Shown here one piece after another: positions 34,241-44,525 of a stretch of 64,000 nt of DNA. The notes beneath the pieces were generated by a model. That model ran no database searches, had not been told where the DNA came from, and saw nothing but the letters and a program-made list of their open reading frames with translations. Both the position numbers and the translations under genes were made by a program. Position 1 is the stretch's first letter. Every line of letters starts with the position of its first letter. Source of the DNA: Butyriboletus loyo (Eukaryota > Basidiomycota > Agaricomycetes > Boletales > Boletaceae); assembly GCA_038093515.1 (NCBI GenBank), contig JBBPSI010000001.1:124001-188000 (forward strand), written 5' to 3'.

Positions 34241-35839
34241 ATGCCGAACAAACTCGAACCTGGCCACTCCCCCCCAGACGACAAGTCCGATTGCAAGGCC
34301 GCCATCGACGATCCCCTCGCCCGCATGTCCGATATTGCCCTCCGCAAGAAGAAAAACGCGGACGCCCAGGCCGCCTTCCGCCAGAGGTGATCTTGACGCC
34401 CACTCCCCCCTCCCCCTCTTCTCTCATCACATCCTCGTTTAGGCGCGCCAATTACATCGCCACGCTCGAGGAAACAGGTCAGCACTCCCCCCCTTTTCCA
34501 TCCCCCTCCCCCCGCTCATCGTCTCCCTCCCAGTCACCTCCCTCGAGTCCGTCGTCCTTCAACTCCAGGACTCCTGTCGCGAGGCCCGCCAGGAGGCCGG
34601 GGACCTCAGGCAGGACAATGCTCGTCTCAAACACGAGTTGCGCGAACGTGAAAAGTTCTGGAGAGCACTTTGGCAAGCACGCAAGACGGGACAGGCGCCC
34701 GAGTCCGATGACTTGCCCCCACTCCCCTCCACCTTCTCCACGCATGCCCCGTCTCATATCATTTCTAATCGTCTGCCCACCTCTCACGGCACCCACTACA
34801 GTGACGACAGCATGGGTTTTCAGACAAGCGATGACGCTGTATCTCTGTGCAATGGCGCATACGGCCCTCCGAACCACAGCTATCCAACGCAATCTCCATC
34901 CTTGTCCTACCCTGGTATCGAGACCGACCATCTATCTACAGCTGGGCCAACCCCCCAACTGGGAGGTAACCGCGTCTCCAAGTTTGGCCAGTATCCCTAT
35001 TCCGTTCAAGCAATGAACCGTGATACAGCGTGGGCCCAAAACGTCCCCCAAACGTCCTCCTCCAGCGGTAAGTTCCATCCCACGGTTGATCTTATCATCC
35101 CTGACCTCATTTACTAGGGTCGCCCACGTTGACCTCGCCCGATATGTATGTGAATCGCTCTTTCGTAGACGACCAGAAAGCGCCTTTGAATCACTTGGAA
35201 ACAACACCTTACCTTTTCCCGGGGAGCCGGTCAATATCGCCAACCACGTCGACGCCACCTTCTTCATCCACCACGTCATTGACGTCACCATTTCAGTTTA
35301 CTTTTCCTCCAGAAGGTTCAATCGGTCAAGAAAGACCAGAATTTGACTACCGCAGGCACTCGAGCGCTCACGGCGCCGAAGTCACCCTTCACGGTGGAAC
35401 GGCCGATATTTCGTTACCTGGCGCTGGAAGTGATGGCGTCCGATACAGGATCGGTCCTAGGCGAGCGAACTCTGGTCCGGAACGCCCATTGCTACCTGCG
35501 ATACCTCACTTTTCTGGCAGCGATAACGGCTCCCAGCACGAACGAGGAAGCAGCGAGGGGGAGTCAACCTCTCAGCTTCCCAAATTGCGACCACGCCGTG
35601 GTCTCGACAGGGAGTCGCGGTCACCCTCTCCTGGTGCTCCACCCATTTCCGGTACCCTGGCGGTAATCAAAGCACAAGCATTTGGGGCGTTGCGGAGAAC
35701 GCGGACACGCACAAAGAAGACTTCGGAGGGTGCGGCGAAGGTGGCGATGGAGGTACTAGAAGCAAGAGGTATTGGGATGGGAGTGGTTACCGGCACCAAG
35801 CGACCACGTTTGCACAATGATGACCCTGACATGGAATGA
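34241..35839 (+). CDS. bZIP transcription factor
   Basis: The start MPNKLEPGHSPPDDKSDCKA is followed by a basic DNA-binding region that crosses two introns: LRKKKNADAQAAFRQRR, with the N-x7-R signature of bZIP proteins, then ANYIATLEETVTSLESVVLQ and heptad-spaced residues (LRQDNARLKHELREREKFWR) as the leucine zipper. Introns lie near 34389-34441 and 34475-34532. The rest is Ser/Pro/Thr-rich and probably disordered. Near the C-terminus a basic stretch (TLAVIKAQAFGALRRTRTRT, then KVAMEVLEARGIGMGV) is helix-forming and may be a conserved tail. The protein is likely nuclear. The basic region does not by itself tell the target site or subfamily. Confidence 0.88.
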
Positions 35840-36256
35840 CTGGGCTACAGGACCAACACACAAAATTGACGACAAACGATATCCTATTGTGCATCTCTCA
35901 GTCTTGAGTTGGACACAGACTGGAAGCTACTGTTTTACTAACACTACTTAGTATGTTTGCCTATTTTCTAATCTGTCACATATAGTGTTGCATGTAATAT
36001 GATACCTTCAATGTACAACACATTCACCGTCAATTTAGCGTCCGTCGGAGATACGCCGGTGGCTAGTGAGACACTTTGTAGTAATTCCCTTATTTGTGAA
36101 GTGGCCAACCACACTGACGATGCTGAATTCGGATCTGTTCGTGGCCGCGGACAAGGTAAGGGTACCTGGGCGGAAATTTAACATGCAGAGGCTAACCATT
36201 GGTGGAAGGTGGTGTCGATCCCATTCCCATCGGTGCATTGACCACGCCCACTATGG
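35840..36256. other. Intergenic between convergent bZIP and GPI2 genes
   Basis: About 415 AT-rich bases lie between two convergent stop codons. They hold 3' ends of both transcripts. I see no RNA gene or repeat. Confidence 0.45.
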
Positions 36257-37390
36257 TTAAATCCAGTTTAGTCGCGGAATGGCAACATCCCACGGCCCTC
36301 TGATTTCGCTGGAGAAGCATAGATGTTAATGGTGGCAGATAACGTGAGATCATTAGGATAACGTGCTTTTTGTATTTCTGCGCCCAAACAAGCACCCCCG
36401 GGGCAATAAAAGTCACTGCGATGTAGACGCCTGCCATCATTGTGGCTATAGGCGTCGACAAAGGTGTGACGAGGACGAGAGATACTGCGGTGATTGATAA
36501 CGTCACCAATGCCTGCAACGCTGTCGAAATGCCCTGTGAATCCGTCCAATGTTACCGGCTCGCCGCACTGGCAGGAGAAGGGAATCGTTTACCCAAAATC
36601 GATGACGCAATAACGGAAACAGGGCAAATAACTGCACAGCAAAGAGAACAAGTGAAAATACTGACAGGTCGTCAGGCAAACGTGAGGCAAGAACAACGGA
36701 CGATGACATCGCCGCATTCATGGATAAGACGGACGTTAGCCTGTTGGCTGTGAGGATCGAATCAGTGTCACGAAAGAGCCTACCACAGACCTTTCCTGGG
36801 TAAACGATCCGGACCTCATGCAGCCATAGTCGGCAAGGAGTGTGTTGAGAAGAAAGAGGCATGCCGACAACGCCCATATGGAGTCCGACGACGTTGCAGC
36901 CGTCAAAGTTCTGAGGACGGGGGCGAGACCCATGAGAGCAAGGAGGACCAACAATGACGACTTGAATGCTTTTGAGCCTAAGAAAGACGGCTTCAGTGAG
37001 AGGCTGGAGTCGATGTAGCATGACAGACGGTTTGACGGCGTATGGCTGGGATCGGAACTATGGTGAATCTCCCATACGCCATATCCAAGCACAGAGCAAG
37101 TCACCGACGTCCACAGCAACACGCGAGCATCAAGTGTGCGTTCCTTGAGTCTCACGAAGATCGCAAGGAATATGAAGACCGTTCCAAGATGGTGTGTGAT
37201 TGCACAGCACAGGAGAACCAGCGGCCAGTAACTGTAGGGCGTGAAGTTGGCTGGAGGACATTGTTAGCGATCGACTTTGTGACACGCAGCAGATCTACTG
37301 ACGGTTTCGCCGCAAGGCGGATAAGAAAGAGTCTGGTGGTATGAAGTTGTCGGGGTATGGACACCTCTCCCAAAGGACGCTCCTTGTCAT
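36257..37390 (-). CDS. GPI2: GPI-GlcNAc transferase subunit Gpi2 (PIG-C)
   Basis: Gpi2 is a multi-pass ER membrane subunit of the enzyme that adds GlcNAc to phosphatidylinositol, the first step of GPI-anchor synthesis. The start MTRSVLWERCPYPDNFIPPD is followed by FLSALRRNPNFTPYSYWPLV across an intron near 37273-37322, then HHLGTVFIFLAIFVRLKERT, LLALMGLAPVLRTLTAATSS, SIWALSACLFLLNTLLADYG, TSVLSMNAAMSSSVVLASRL and FSLVLFAVQLFALFPLLRHR. The last exons give APGVLVWAQKYKN and EIRGPWDVAIPRLNWI, ending at 36257-36259. The last intron needs a GC donor (AA|GCACGT) to restore the conserved KYKNEIRGPWD string. Membrane topology and length match the family. Confidence 0.92.
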
Positions 37391-37813
37391 TTGGTGGTAC
37401 TTGGCGTCTTGCAGTCCGTGCCACATCACGTGTCTCTCCCTCATCAAGTGCAGTTTTTTTTTTCGTGAGGCGGCGTCAGATATCTCGATCATGGGAACTC
37501 GACGTTGGCAAGAATAAACATGGTATTCGATGTCCAAGTAACATTAAATAAACGTGTTACAGCCTCGTGGGGTTCACCGGCGGTCCGCTCGACTGAAAAA
37601 GAGAAGCCCAGGTAACCCCGAGGGGCGAATCAAATGAATCCCACTCGAAGTGAAATGGATTCGTGCTCGTTGATGGTGCCGGTTCCGACAGAAATTGAAA
37701 GGTGTCCACGGCGATCATATCCCATGAAGCACGAGAAAACCTGATGGCCAGTGATGAAAGACGCTCTAATGTATCGGACCACATGTCGGACTCACAGTTG
37801 GGGTTGGGGATTT

Positions 37814-38201
37814 CTAGTCCCACTGCGATGAAACTGATGAAAAGAGGCAGGGAATGGTCAAATCAGATTCCCACTCACCACAAGTGGTTCTTCTTGCCTC
37901 GATGCAGGCACAGGTTTAGCCGACTTCGATGCTTCGAGCTGGGCTGCAAGACGACCCCGCTTCGGATTCGACGCATGAGTTCCGCGCGCTTGTGCCTAAC
38001 ATCGAGAGAAAGACCTGGTGAATCGTCTCCAGAAGGGCGAACCGACGTGCTTACCGATTTCAGTCTCCTCTCGGCGGCTTCTGCAGCTGCAGCACGGGCA
38101 TCGGCCGTACTTTGGTAATTTGGGGACGACGCAGCACCTCCATGACCAAGCAGTTGGTGACTGCCAGAATGACTGCCAGGTCTTGAACAGAGCGAACCCA
38201 T
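37814..38201 (-). CDS. SVIP-like small p97/VCP-interacting protein, N-myristoylated
   Basis: Splicing gives a 90-residue protein. It begins MGSLCSRPGSHSGSH: Gly2 and Ser6 fit an N-myristoylation signal, and Cys5 could be palmitoylated. The centre, STADARAAAAEAAERRLKSA, reads through a 60-base intron into QARGTHASNPKRG. A basic helix (RLAAQLEASKSAK) follows, then EEPLVWD across a second intron to a stop at 37814-37816. Human SVIP has the same plan: myristoylated MGxxxxC start, Ala/Glu/Arg helix with AEAAERR and RG, basic stretch, short Trp-containing end. SVIP binds p97/VCP and dampens ER-associated degradation. The equivalence is inferred from motif order; binding to Cdc48 is untested. The frame is open upstream to MRPSTGFPQ (38270), but MGSLCS is the better start. 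Confidence 0.7.
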
Positions 38202-38577
38202 GGAACGGTGCAAGGAAATGCCACCACCAGTGGCTCTGCGGCTTTGTGGAAAGCCGGTGCTGGGTCTCACGTTTGCTGCGTATGTGCCTCGTTTATTCCT
38301 CGCTGCACTCAGCTAAGCAAACAAACCCGCGTTTCAAGTCCGCCCAGTACAGTAATCTGCATCGTCGGCCGCCAACTTGTGTTCAAGACGTGCGGTGGAC
38401 GTCAGATAGATACAGCGAACGAACCAGATGATATCTACGTAGGCAACGTCTCGGAAACTGCTCTGTACCCTCCTCTATCATCCGGAGCGCCAGCACTGCG
38501 TTCACGGAGGTCGTACTCTTCAAAGTGGCGATGAGGCATCCACTCCTAAGAAAGGCTCGAGTGATTAATTTGACATG
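38202..38577. other. Intergenic, upstream region of the SVIP-like gene
   Basis: This lies between two minus-strand genes. Plus-strand open frames here are Ser/Cys/Arg-rich and not protein-like. No RNA gene was seen. Confidence 0.4.
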
Positions 38578-39213
38578 TCAAGGAAAATAGCACACCTTCC
38601 ACCACCGCCTCCCCACCAACCACGGTATATTGGGGTCCATGCCTGCCTTCAGCATGCGGTTCTTGATTCCGGCACTTAGTAACAAGCCGAAAACAGTCAA
38701 AAGAAACAGGGTGACAACTAGCTGGTCCCTGGGTGAATCGCGCTCTAAGTCAGAGATGAGCAATCGTCACAACGCCAAAACATCGAGGCTGACGGAAACA
38801 TCTCGCTTCGACATCACCTTCCATGCCTGTTGCCGTGTCAGGATCCGTGTCCCCGAGAGAAGCCCCGTCACAGATGGCGAGTTGTTGGTCCAGACACCAT
38901 TGTTTCGTACAGGAGAGACATGGCTTGGATGGGTTGTCTAGAGCATCCATTTGCAAAATAGTGGAATTCGTTTGGAAGCAGATGCCTGCAGGCTCCCTGT
39001 TGGACCGTCCAGGAGACAGCAGCAAGTAATGGGACTTACATTTACAAAAGTTGGTGACCTCCCATTTGCTTGTGATGCCTTGGACTGGTATCTGGAGATC
39101 AAGCTCTAGCTGTCTGCCAACCAATGCACGGCTTTAGCTTTACTACGCACGACGTGTAATGCAGAGAGAGAGAGCAGAAAGATGACGATGGTATGACTAC
39201 GCAGTTGTGGCAT
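38578..39213 (-). CDS. Small secretory-pathway membrane protein with Cys-rich lumenal domain
   Basis: The start MPQLRSHTIVIFLLSLSALH is a signal peptide. After a short intron comes LELDLQIPVQGITSKWEVTN, then an exon with NSTILQMDALDNPSKPCLSC and TKQWCLDQQLAICDGASLGD, followed by TDPDTATGMEGDVEARCF. An intron (donor near 38804, acceptor near 38747) joins this to QRDSPRDQLVVTLF and one membrane helix (VVTLFLLTVFGLLLSAGIKN). A short basic/aromatic tail ends near 38578. This gives a type I membrane protein with a lumenal domain holding at least five Cys and one N-glycosylation site (NST). It looks like a conserved fungal protein of unknown function; I cannot name it. Confidence 0.65.
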
Positions 39214-39312
39214 GGTGGGTGGCTGAAGACGCGTCGTACCGTTAACGCATCACAGTCCGCAACAGCATATTTTCCTGGTCACTCGAATCCGACAAGCACA
39301 CGTTCGCAAGAG
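39214..39312. promoter_or_regulatory. Very short bidirectional promoter (membrane protein / Arp1)
   Basis: Only about 100 bases lie between the divergent start codons at 39213 and 39313, so promoter elements and both leaders overlap or extend into the genes. Confidence 0.5.
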
Positions 39313-40875
39313 ATGGCGGAGTACGATGATGTCTTGACCAACCAGCCAGTCGTGATCGATAATGTTTGCTCCACTTGCTCACCGTCGCGTCCGCGTGCTC
39401 ACCTCGCCCTCCTCAGGGTTCGGGCACAATCAAGGCAGGCTTCGCTGGTCAAGATCATCCAAAATGTTTCTTCCCTTCCTTGTATGTATCTATCTCATTT
39501 TTACATGGAGCTCCACACGAATCATACACCGCCGCAGCGTCGGGCGACCAAAGCATGTCCGCGTCATGGCAGGTGCTCTAGAAGGAGATGTCTTCATTGG
39601 CCGTCGAGCGCAAGAGTTTCGTGGCCTTTTAAAAATCAAGTATCCTATGGAGCATGGGATCGTTACCGACTGGGATGATATGGAACGCATATGGAGCTGG
39701 ATATATGCCGAGGAGCTTGGTACACTCAGCGAAGAGGTGAGATGCATCCTGCTGCACCCTGCGCTCCATTTCAGATACTTGCCTCGCAGCATCCCGTACT
39801 TTTAACGGAAGCCCCGCTAAACCCTCGTAGTAATCGCGATGTTGCTGCCCAGATCTTCTTTGATACATTCAATGTCCCCGCACTCTTCCTTTCAGTACAG
39901 GCCGTCTTATCACTGTAAGTTCATCACCCGAAGTATATGCTTATTGCTGACTGCAAGAGGATGAAGCTATTCCTCCGGGCGAACAACAGGCATCGTACTC
40001 GACTCTGGTGATGGTGTCACTCACGCTGTGCCTGTATTCGAGGGCTTTTCGATGCCTCACGCAATTCGTCGAGTGGATGTTGCGGGGAGGTGTGTGTAAC
40101 TCAGCTTGATCATACAGCTCCGGGTATGAACCACCCCTTCAGAGATGTTACCGACCACCTACAGTTGCTTCTGAGAAAGTCTGGTCATTATCTACACACA
40201 ACAGCCGAGCGGGAAGTCGTGCGGATAATCAAGGAAAAGTGTTGTTATGTTGCATTAAACCCCTTTAAAGAGGAAAAGGACACTCTTGGACGTCCAGAGG
40301 AGTTCCGATTACCTGACGGAAACGTAGTTCAGGTGAGCTCCGACATAAGATATGAACCGACCTCAGCTTGAAGACGCTCCAGCTTGGGTCTGAACGGTTT
40401 CGAGCCCCAGAGCTCCTGTTCAACCCTGAACTCATCGGTCAGGAATATGCCGGTGTCCACCAAGTCGTGGTAGATTCCATCAACAGAGTCGATCTGGATC
40501 TGCGCAAGAGTCTCTTTTCGAATATCGTCCTAAGTGGGGGTAGCACATTATGTAAAGGTAAGCCCTTGATAGTCACTAAAGTGGACACGGCTGCACTTTG
40601 TGTACTGTCTATTGTAGGATTTGGTGATCGGCTCCTCAACGAGGTCAAGAAGTTGGCTCTAAAAGACGTCAAGATTAAAATCTACGCACCGCCGGAGCGG
40701 AAGTACTCCACTTGGATAGGTGGTTCTATACTTGCAGGGTTGGGGACTTTCAAGAAGGTCTGGTGTTTGCGTAGCGGTCTTGAACACGTGGCTCACGTTT
40801 TTTTTACAGATGTGGGTCTCGGCAGAGGAATATCAAGAAGATCCAGATATCATACACAAGAAATTGGGCTTTTAG
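39313..40875 (+). CDS. ARP1: Actin-related protein Arp1 (centractin)
   Basis: Arp1 forms the short filament of dynactin, the dynein activator needed for nuclear migration and vesicle transport in hyphae. The start [17 protein letters not shown] is joined by an intron (39364-39418) to [20 protein letters not shown], the phosphate-1 loop. Next come [79 protein letters not shown] (phosphate-2 loop), [35 protein letters not shown] and [19 protein letters not shown]. The ending is IHKKLGF. Sequence throughout is closer to centractin than to actin ([29 protein letters not shown]). About nine exons. Length (about 380 residues) is normal. Confidence 0.95.
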
Positions 40876-41139
40876 GCTTGCCGTCTCGTGAACAAATATT
40901 CCGTCATTCTCACATGATACCCATCATATCCAACAGATATTGTAATACACTTAGATTTGACGCACTAATGGGAGAACTTTTTCAGGGCGGCTTGCATATG
41001 CATGTAATCCATGGGTGTCCAGAGAAGATAAAATGACATATGCCATACATACAACTTCGCCATGGTGACTACAAATGCTGATGGTCGATATGTGATTGAG
41101 CGGGAAAGAAGTGGAGAACCCGATTTCGACATGGAACCA

Positions 41140-41785
41140 CTACTTCTTCCCCTTCTTGGGAGGCTCCGCAGCCTTGGTCTTCCTGGTTCCCCGAACCTGA
41201 TGTGCGAAAGGCGTGAGCCCATGGGAGCGAACAATTTATGGATGACCGACCTTTTTCGCACGGTTTTTCCTTTCGTGCCGTAGCTTGCGAGAAGGTCTTT
41301 CGACCTTGGTTATAAGACCGCTCTAAGAATGCAGTGTGAGGAATGCAGACGACACGCGGATGATGAACCGACCCTGATCAAGCGGTATTTGGGCTCAAAC
41401 TTCCTTTGTGAAACCTCGTCATCGTAGATGAGAGCAAAGCCTGTACTTTTTCCACCACCAAAGTGCGTTCGCAGGCCGAAGAGGATGACACGGTCCTTGT
41501 CAGTCTTGTACAGGGTAGCAAGCTTTTCCTGGAGATCGGCTTTGGAAACGTTGGGGCGGGACGGGTGGAGGACATCGAGGATGAATTGGCGGCGAGAGAG
41601 AAGACGGTTGGTGATGAATTTACGCGTACGCAGTGTGATGGGTGCCGAGCTATCAGCCTGGAAGACGTGTCAGAAGACCGAAGGACATCTGGACCACCGA
41701 AAGAGCATCCAACACTCCCCAACCGTGATTTGTGGTAAAACTTGGCGGGGTGGCTTTGAGAGGTCCAAGGACGGGTGCTCACCAT
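41140..41785 (-). CDS. RPS24: 40S ribosomal protein eS24
   Basis: eS24 is a small-subunit ribosomal protein. The first exon consists of the ATG alone (41783-41785), directly followed by GTGAGC; after a 124-base intron the sequence continues [60 protein letters not shown] and [20 protein letters not shown]. An intron follows YRLIR, then [24 protein letters not shown], a third intron, and [18 protein letters not shown] with the stop at 41140-41142. All parts match the family in order and length. The ATG-only first exon is inferred from the family's N-terminus, because no other ATG fits. Confidence 0.94.
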
Positions 41786-44525
41786 GATTTGGACGGTCGA
41801 TCAGCGTTTTGCGACGTTTTCTTGCCCGATATCTTGACGGGTCCTGTGAGCGAGAGTCAATGAACAGCAAAATCAGAGTCCGTCCGGCATTTCCCGGACA
41901 CAGCCACTTTATTTCGGTATTAGTAATATTGCTCTCGCGAAGAATCTTGGCCCCTCCGATGTTGCCGACTCGTTTGCCCCCTATATGCGCTCGCATTTCC
42001 ATCCTTCATCTCTTTCTCACCGGACCAGAGTCAGACTCCACCCTCAGATGTCCCTTCTCGTCCTGTCTCCCGTCCGAGAGTTTGGTTTCCGCAGAGCCCA
42101 CCGTCGTACCAGTCCGGAGCCCCCGTATTCTCTCCCCCTGCGGCGAGTACAGATATAGAGTGGCCAATATAATGAATGGGAAACAATTCATGGTCTACGC
42201 GTCGACGTTCCGGCCGCATTTGCCTATCTACTAGGCCCGATATCAGGTTCGGCAAAGTCCTTCCCCTCCACTCTCGATGTCCTTACATCTCGGCTTGGCG
42301 CTCAGCCCTCATCTTACTTGTCCTAGAAACACACAACGACTACCTTCGGTTTCATGCTTAGCTTGTGATATCATCCTTCGGTTTATTTTGAATATGACCG
42401 CAAGCAGCATACCAGGCAGCGCTCTTGATGGCTCCTCTACCTGCCGCGCACATCCTCCGTCGTGGATCCGTGCCTTCCTCACTCTGCTCCTCTGTGTCAG
42501 GACTTTCGGTGGCGTAAGGGTTCATGAATCATGGCATGAGAGTCTCGCTCACAGTTAACATCACCCAGAGCTCAGGACTTCTTAGGTGCTTCCAGGGGCG
42601 GACTCCCGCGCTATCGTCTCCCGAAATTTGGATCTCTTGCAGACCAATGGGTAGATGAAGAGTAAGGGCACCCAACCACACACGGACGAGGTGTTATTGT
42701 TTGATCTCACGACGCACCAGACCATCTGTAAGAGGTAAATGTAATAAGTTTGACGCAGCCTCGTGGATTGCAAATGATGCGTCAGGGAGCGTCGCTAGCG
42801 CTGTCGTCGGAGGCAGGGCCCAGAGGTCTAGGTGGCAAGTTTTCGAGGAACGGGCTGAAAGTTATGTGGTCCCCTTTCCTCCTCGAGGAACAGGTAGTCG
42901 GCCCAAAGCAGACTGAGTACAGATGGTGGGGAACGAAAAAGGGTGGGTTTGCGAGGTTTTGTGGTGTCAGTATTCCATTATGAGCGATGCCATAGGATGT
43001 CGGATCTGTCAAGTAGATGGATTCAAATGGGATACAAGTCAGTAGCAACTGAAAGGCTACAGGTCCTTCGATCGATGGTTGGAATATATCCAACCGTACA
43101 GGTCAACACTAATTAGAATGCATCACGGACTCTGATGGATGAACGAACCAGAACACCGCGTCTGCATGCATCCGACATTCCACACCTCTTCAATCGACAT
43201 GCAGTCTTTACCCCGATCGTCCACTGAGCACTCCCCACAATGCTGCAGATCATATTCTGGATCAACACATTCAGAGTCGCTCCAATCCCCCAGCTCTCAA
43301 GGTGGGACATGTGTCGAGACCAGCTGGACACAACCTGGTGGTTCGCAATTTGAGACTGCCGAAGTGAAAGTGCCCCGGGGACGGAGATGGCGAAGAACGT
43401 CGTGAAGGAGTGCTTGATGGAGAGCGTCGTGACGGTGAAGCAGCTCTTTGGCATATCAGGGCTGGCGGCGATCACTCCCACATGTCAGAGACGAAAGTGC
43501 TTCTTGATTCGCAGGAGTACAACTCCTTAGTTGGGTACTCTAGTACCACCCCGACGGGCACCGTGTACCAGGACTGGAGCTGCGGCGGGCAAGGCAAGTC
43601 GCTTTTTCAGAAAACCTGTAAAGGTCGAGACAACACGGACTGGTTTTTCAGTCATGCTTACCAAAACTCCGTGGTACCGTGGGGGGTCGAGCGTTGGATA
43701 TGTCCGACTTGGATGCACCTACTCGTCGGGTGTCCCATGTATAATGAATAGGACACGACACAGAACCCGAAGGTAAAACATCTGACACCGTACTTGCAGG
43801 CAGTCAAACGGACAGCTCTGTCCATGGGGTAAGCGCAACGCACTTTCACACACACAAGTCCGGTAACTTGCGTACAGTTTGACCCAATACCAACCCCCTT
43901 TGAAGGGTATGCGATTCCATGTCTTTGGCAAGATCAATCAGCCCTCTGTTCACACGAAGACAGCTTATGGAGGGACACTCTGGAATGACTGTTTGCAAAG
44001 AGGTATGCAATCTTGTATTGGTTCATACCAAAATCCATTTGGAGAGCAGTTCATTATGAACGTCCCATTCGCAAAAGAGCCACCCAGATGGCCAGCAACG
44101 AGATCGTCTTAGAGGGCACAGCCCATGAACAGGAAGTGGGAGAAAGGACAGACGTTGGGAAGAGCACGGGGCAAACCGTTCTTTTGCACGCTCACTCAAT
44201 TTTATGGTCTATATGGTCTCTGGGACACTTACTTGTCCACACTTTCGGTTTAGACGCTCGTCGTTATTGCGCTCCTGATCAAGGTAGTTGTTTAATCACC
44301 AAAATTATAACACGGACCGTATGGTGCATTGGTTCACCGCAGTCTGGAAGAGCGCGCACATCGGAACAAATAGAACCACTGACAGACAACTGTCACACAA
44401 TTGAAATTCGTCAGATTGCAACGGGAGTACAGTACTCTTTACTCTTTGCCTGATTGTCCATGAACTGAATAGGACAAGCTATAGTTGGGTATTACGCTTA
44501 TTTCGCCGAATATTTCCGCTTCATC
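41786..44525. other. 2.7 kb with no resolved gene
   Basis: The first part (41786-42250) should hold the eS24 promoter. Further right, scattered open frames on both strands look partly protein-like. Plus strand: TCRAHPPSWIRAFLTLLLCV (near 42440) with a GTAAGG donor, PIPTPFEGYAIPCLWQDQSA (near 43890), and AILYWFIPKSIWRAVHY (near 44005). Minus strand: VTTLSIKHSFTTFFAISVPG (near 43420). I could not join either set into a gene without stops. A 7-base inverted repeat with a 5-base loop lies at 43077-43095. The segment may hold a diverged membrane-protein gene or a pseudogene. Confidence 0.3.

Noticed and set aside
33668..34451. Long minus-strand frames (177-199 residues)
   Set aside because: They are antisense to the APC4 tail and the bZIP leader. 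Composition is Arg/Gly/Pro-rich, as expected from GC-rich antisense sequence.
37557..37823. 88-residue minus-strand frame starting MGLEIPNPNCE
   Set aside because: It begins in the last exon of the SVIP-like gene in another frame and lies mainly in the 3' flank. It has no conserved features.
42390..44460. Plus-strand TMEM135-like membrane protein
   Set aside because: A few short segments are suggestive, but stops between them could not be removed with plausible introns and no family motif could be confirmed.
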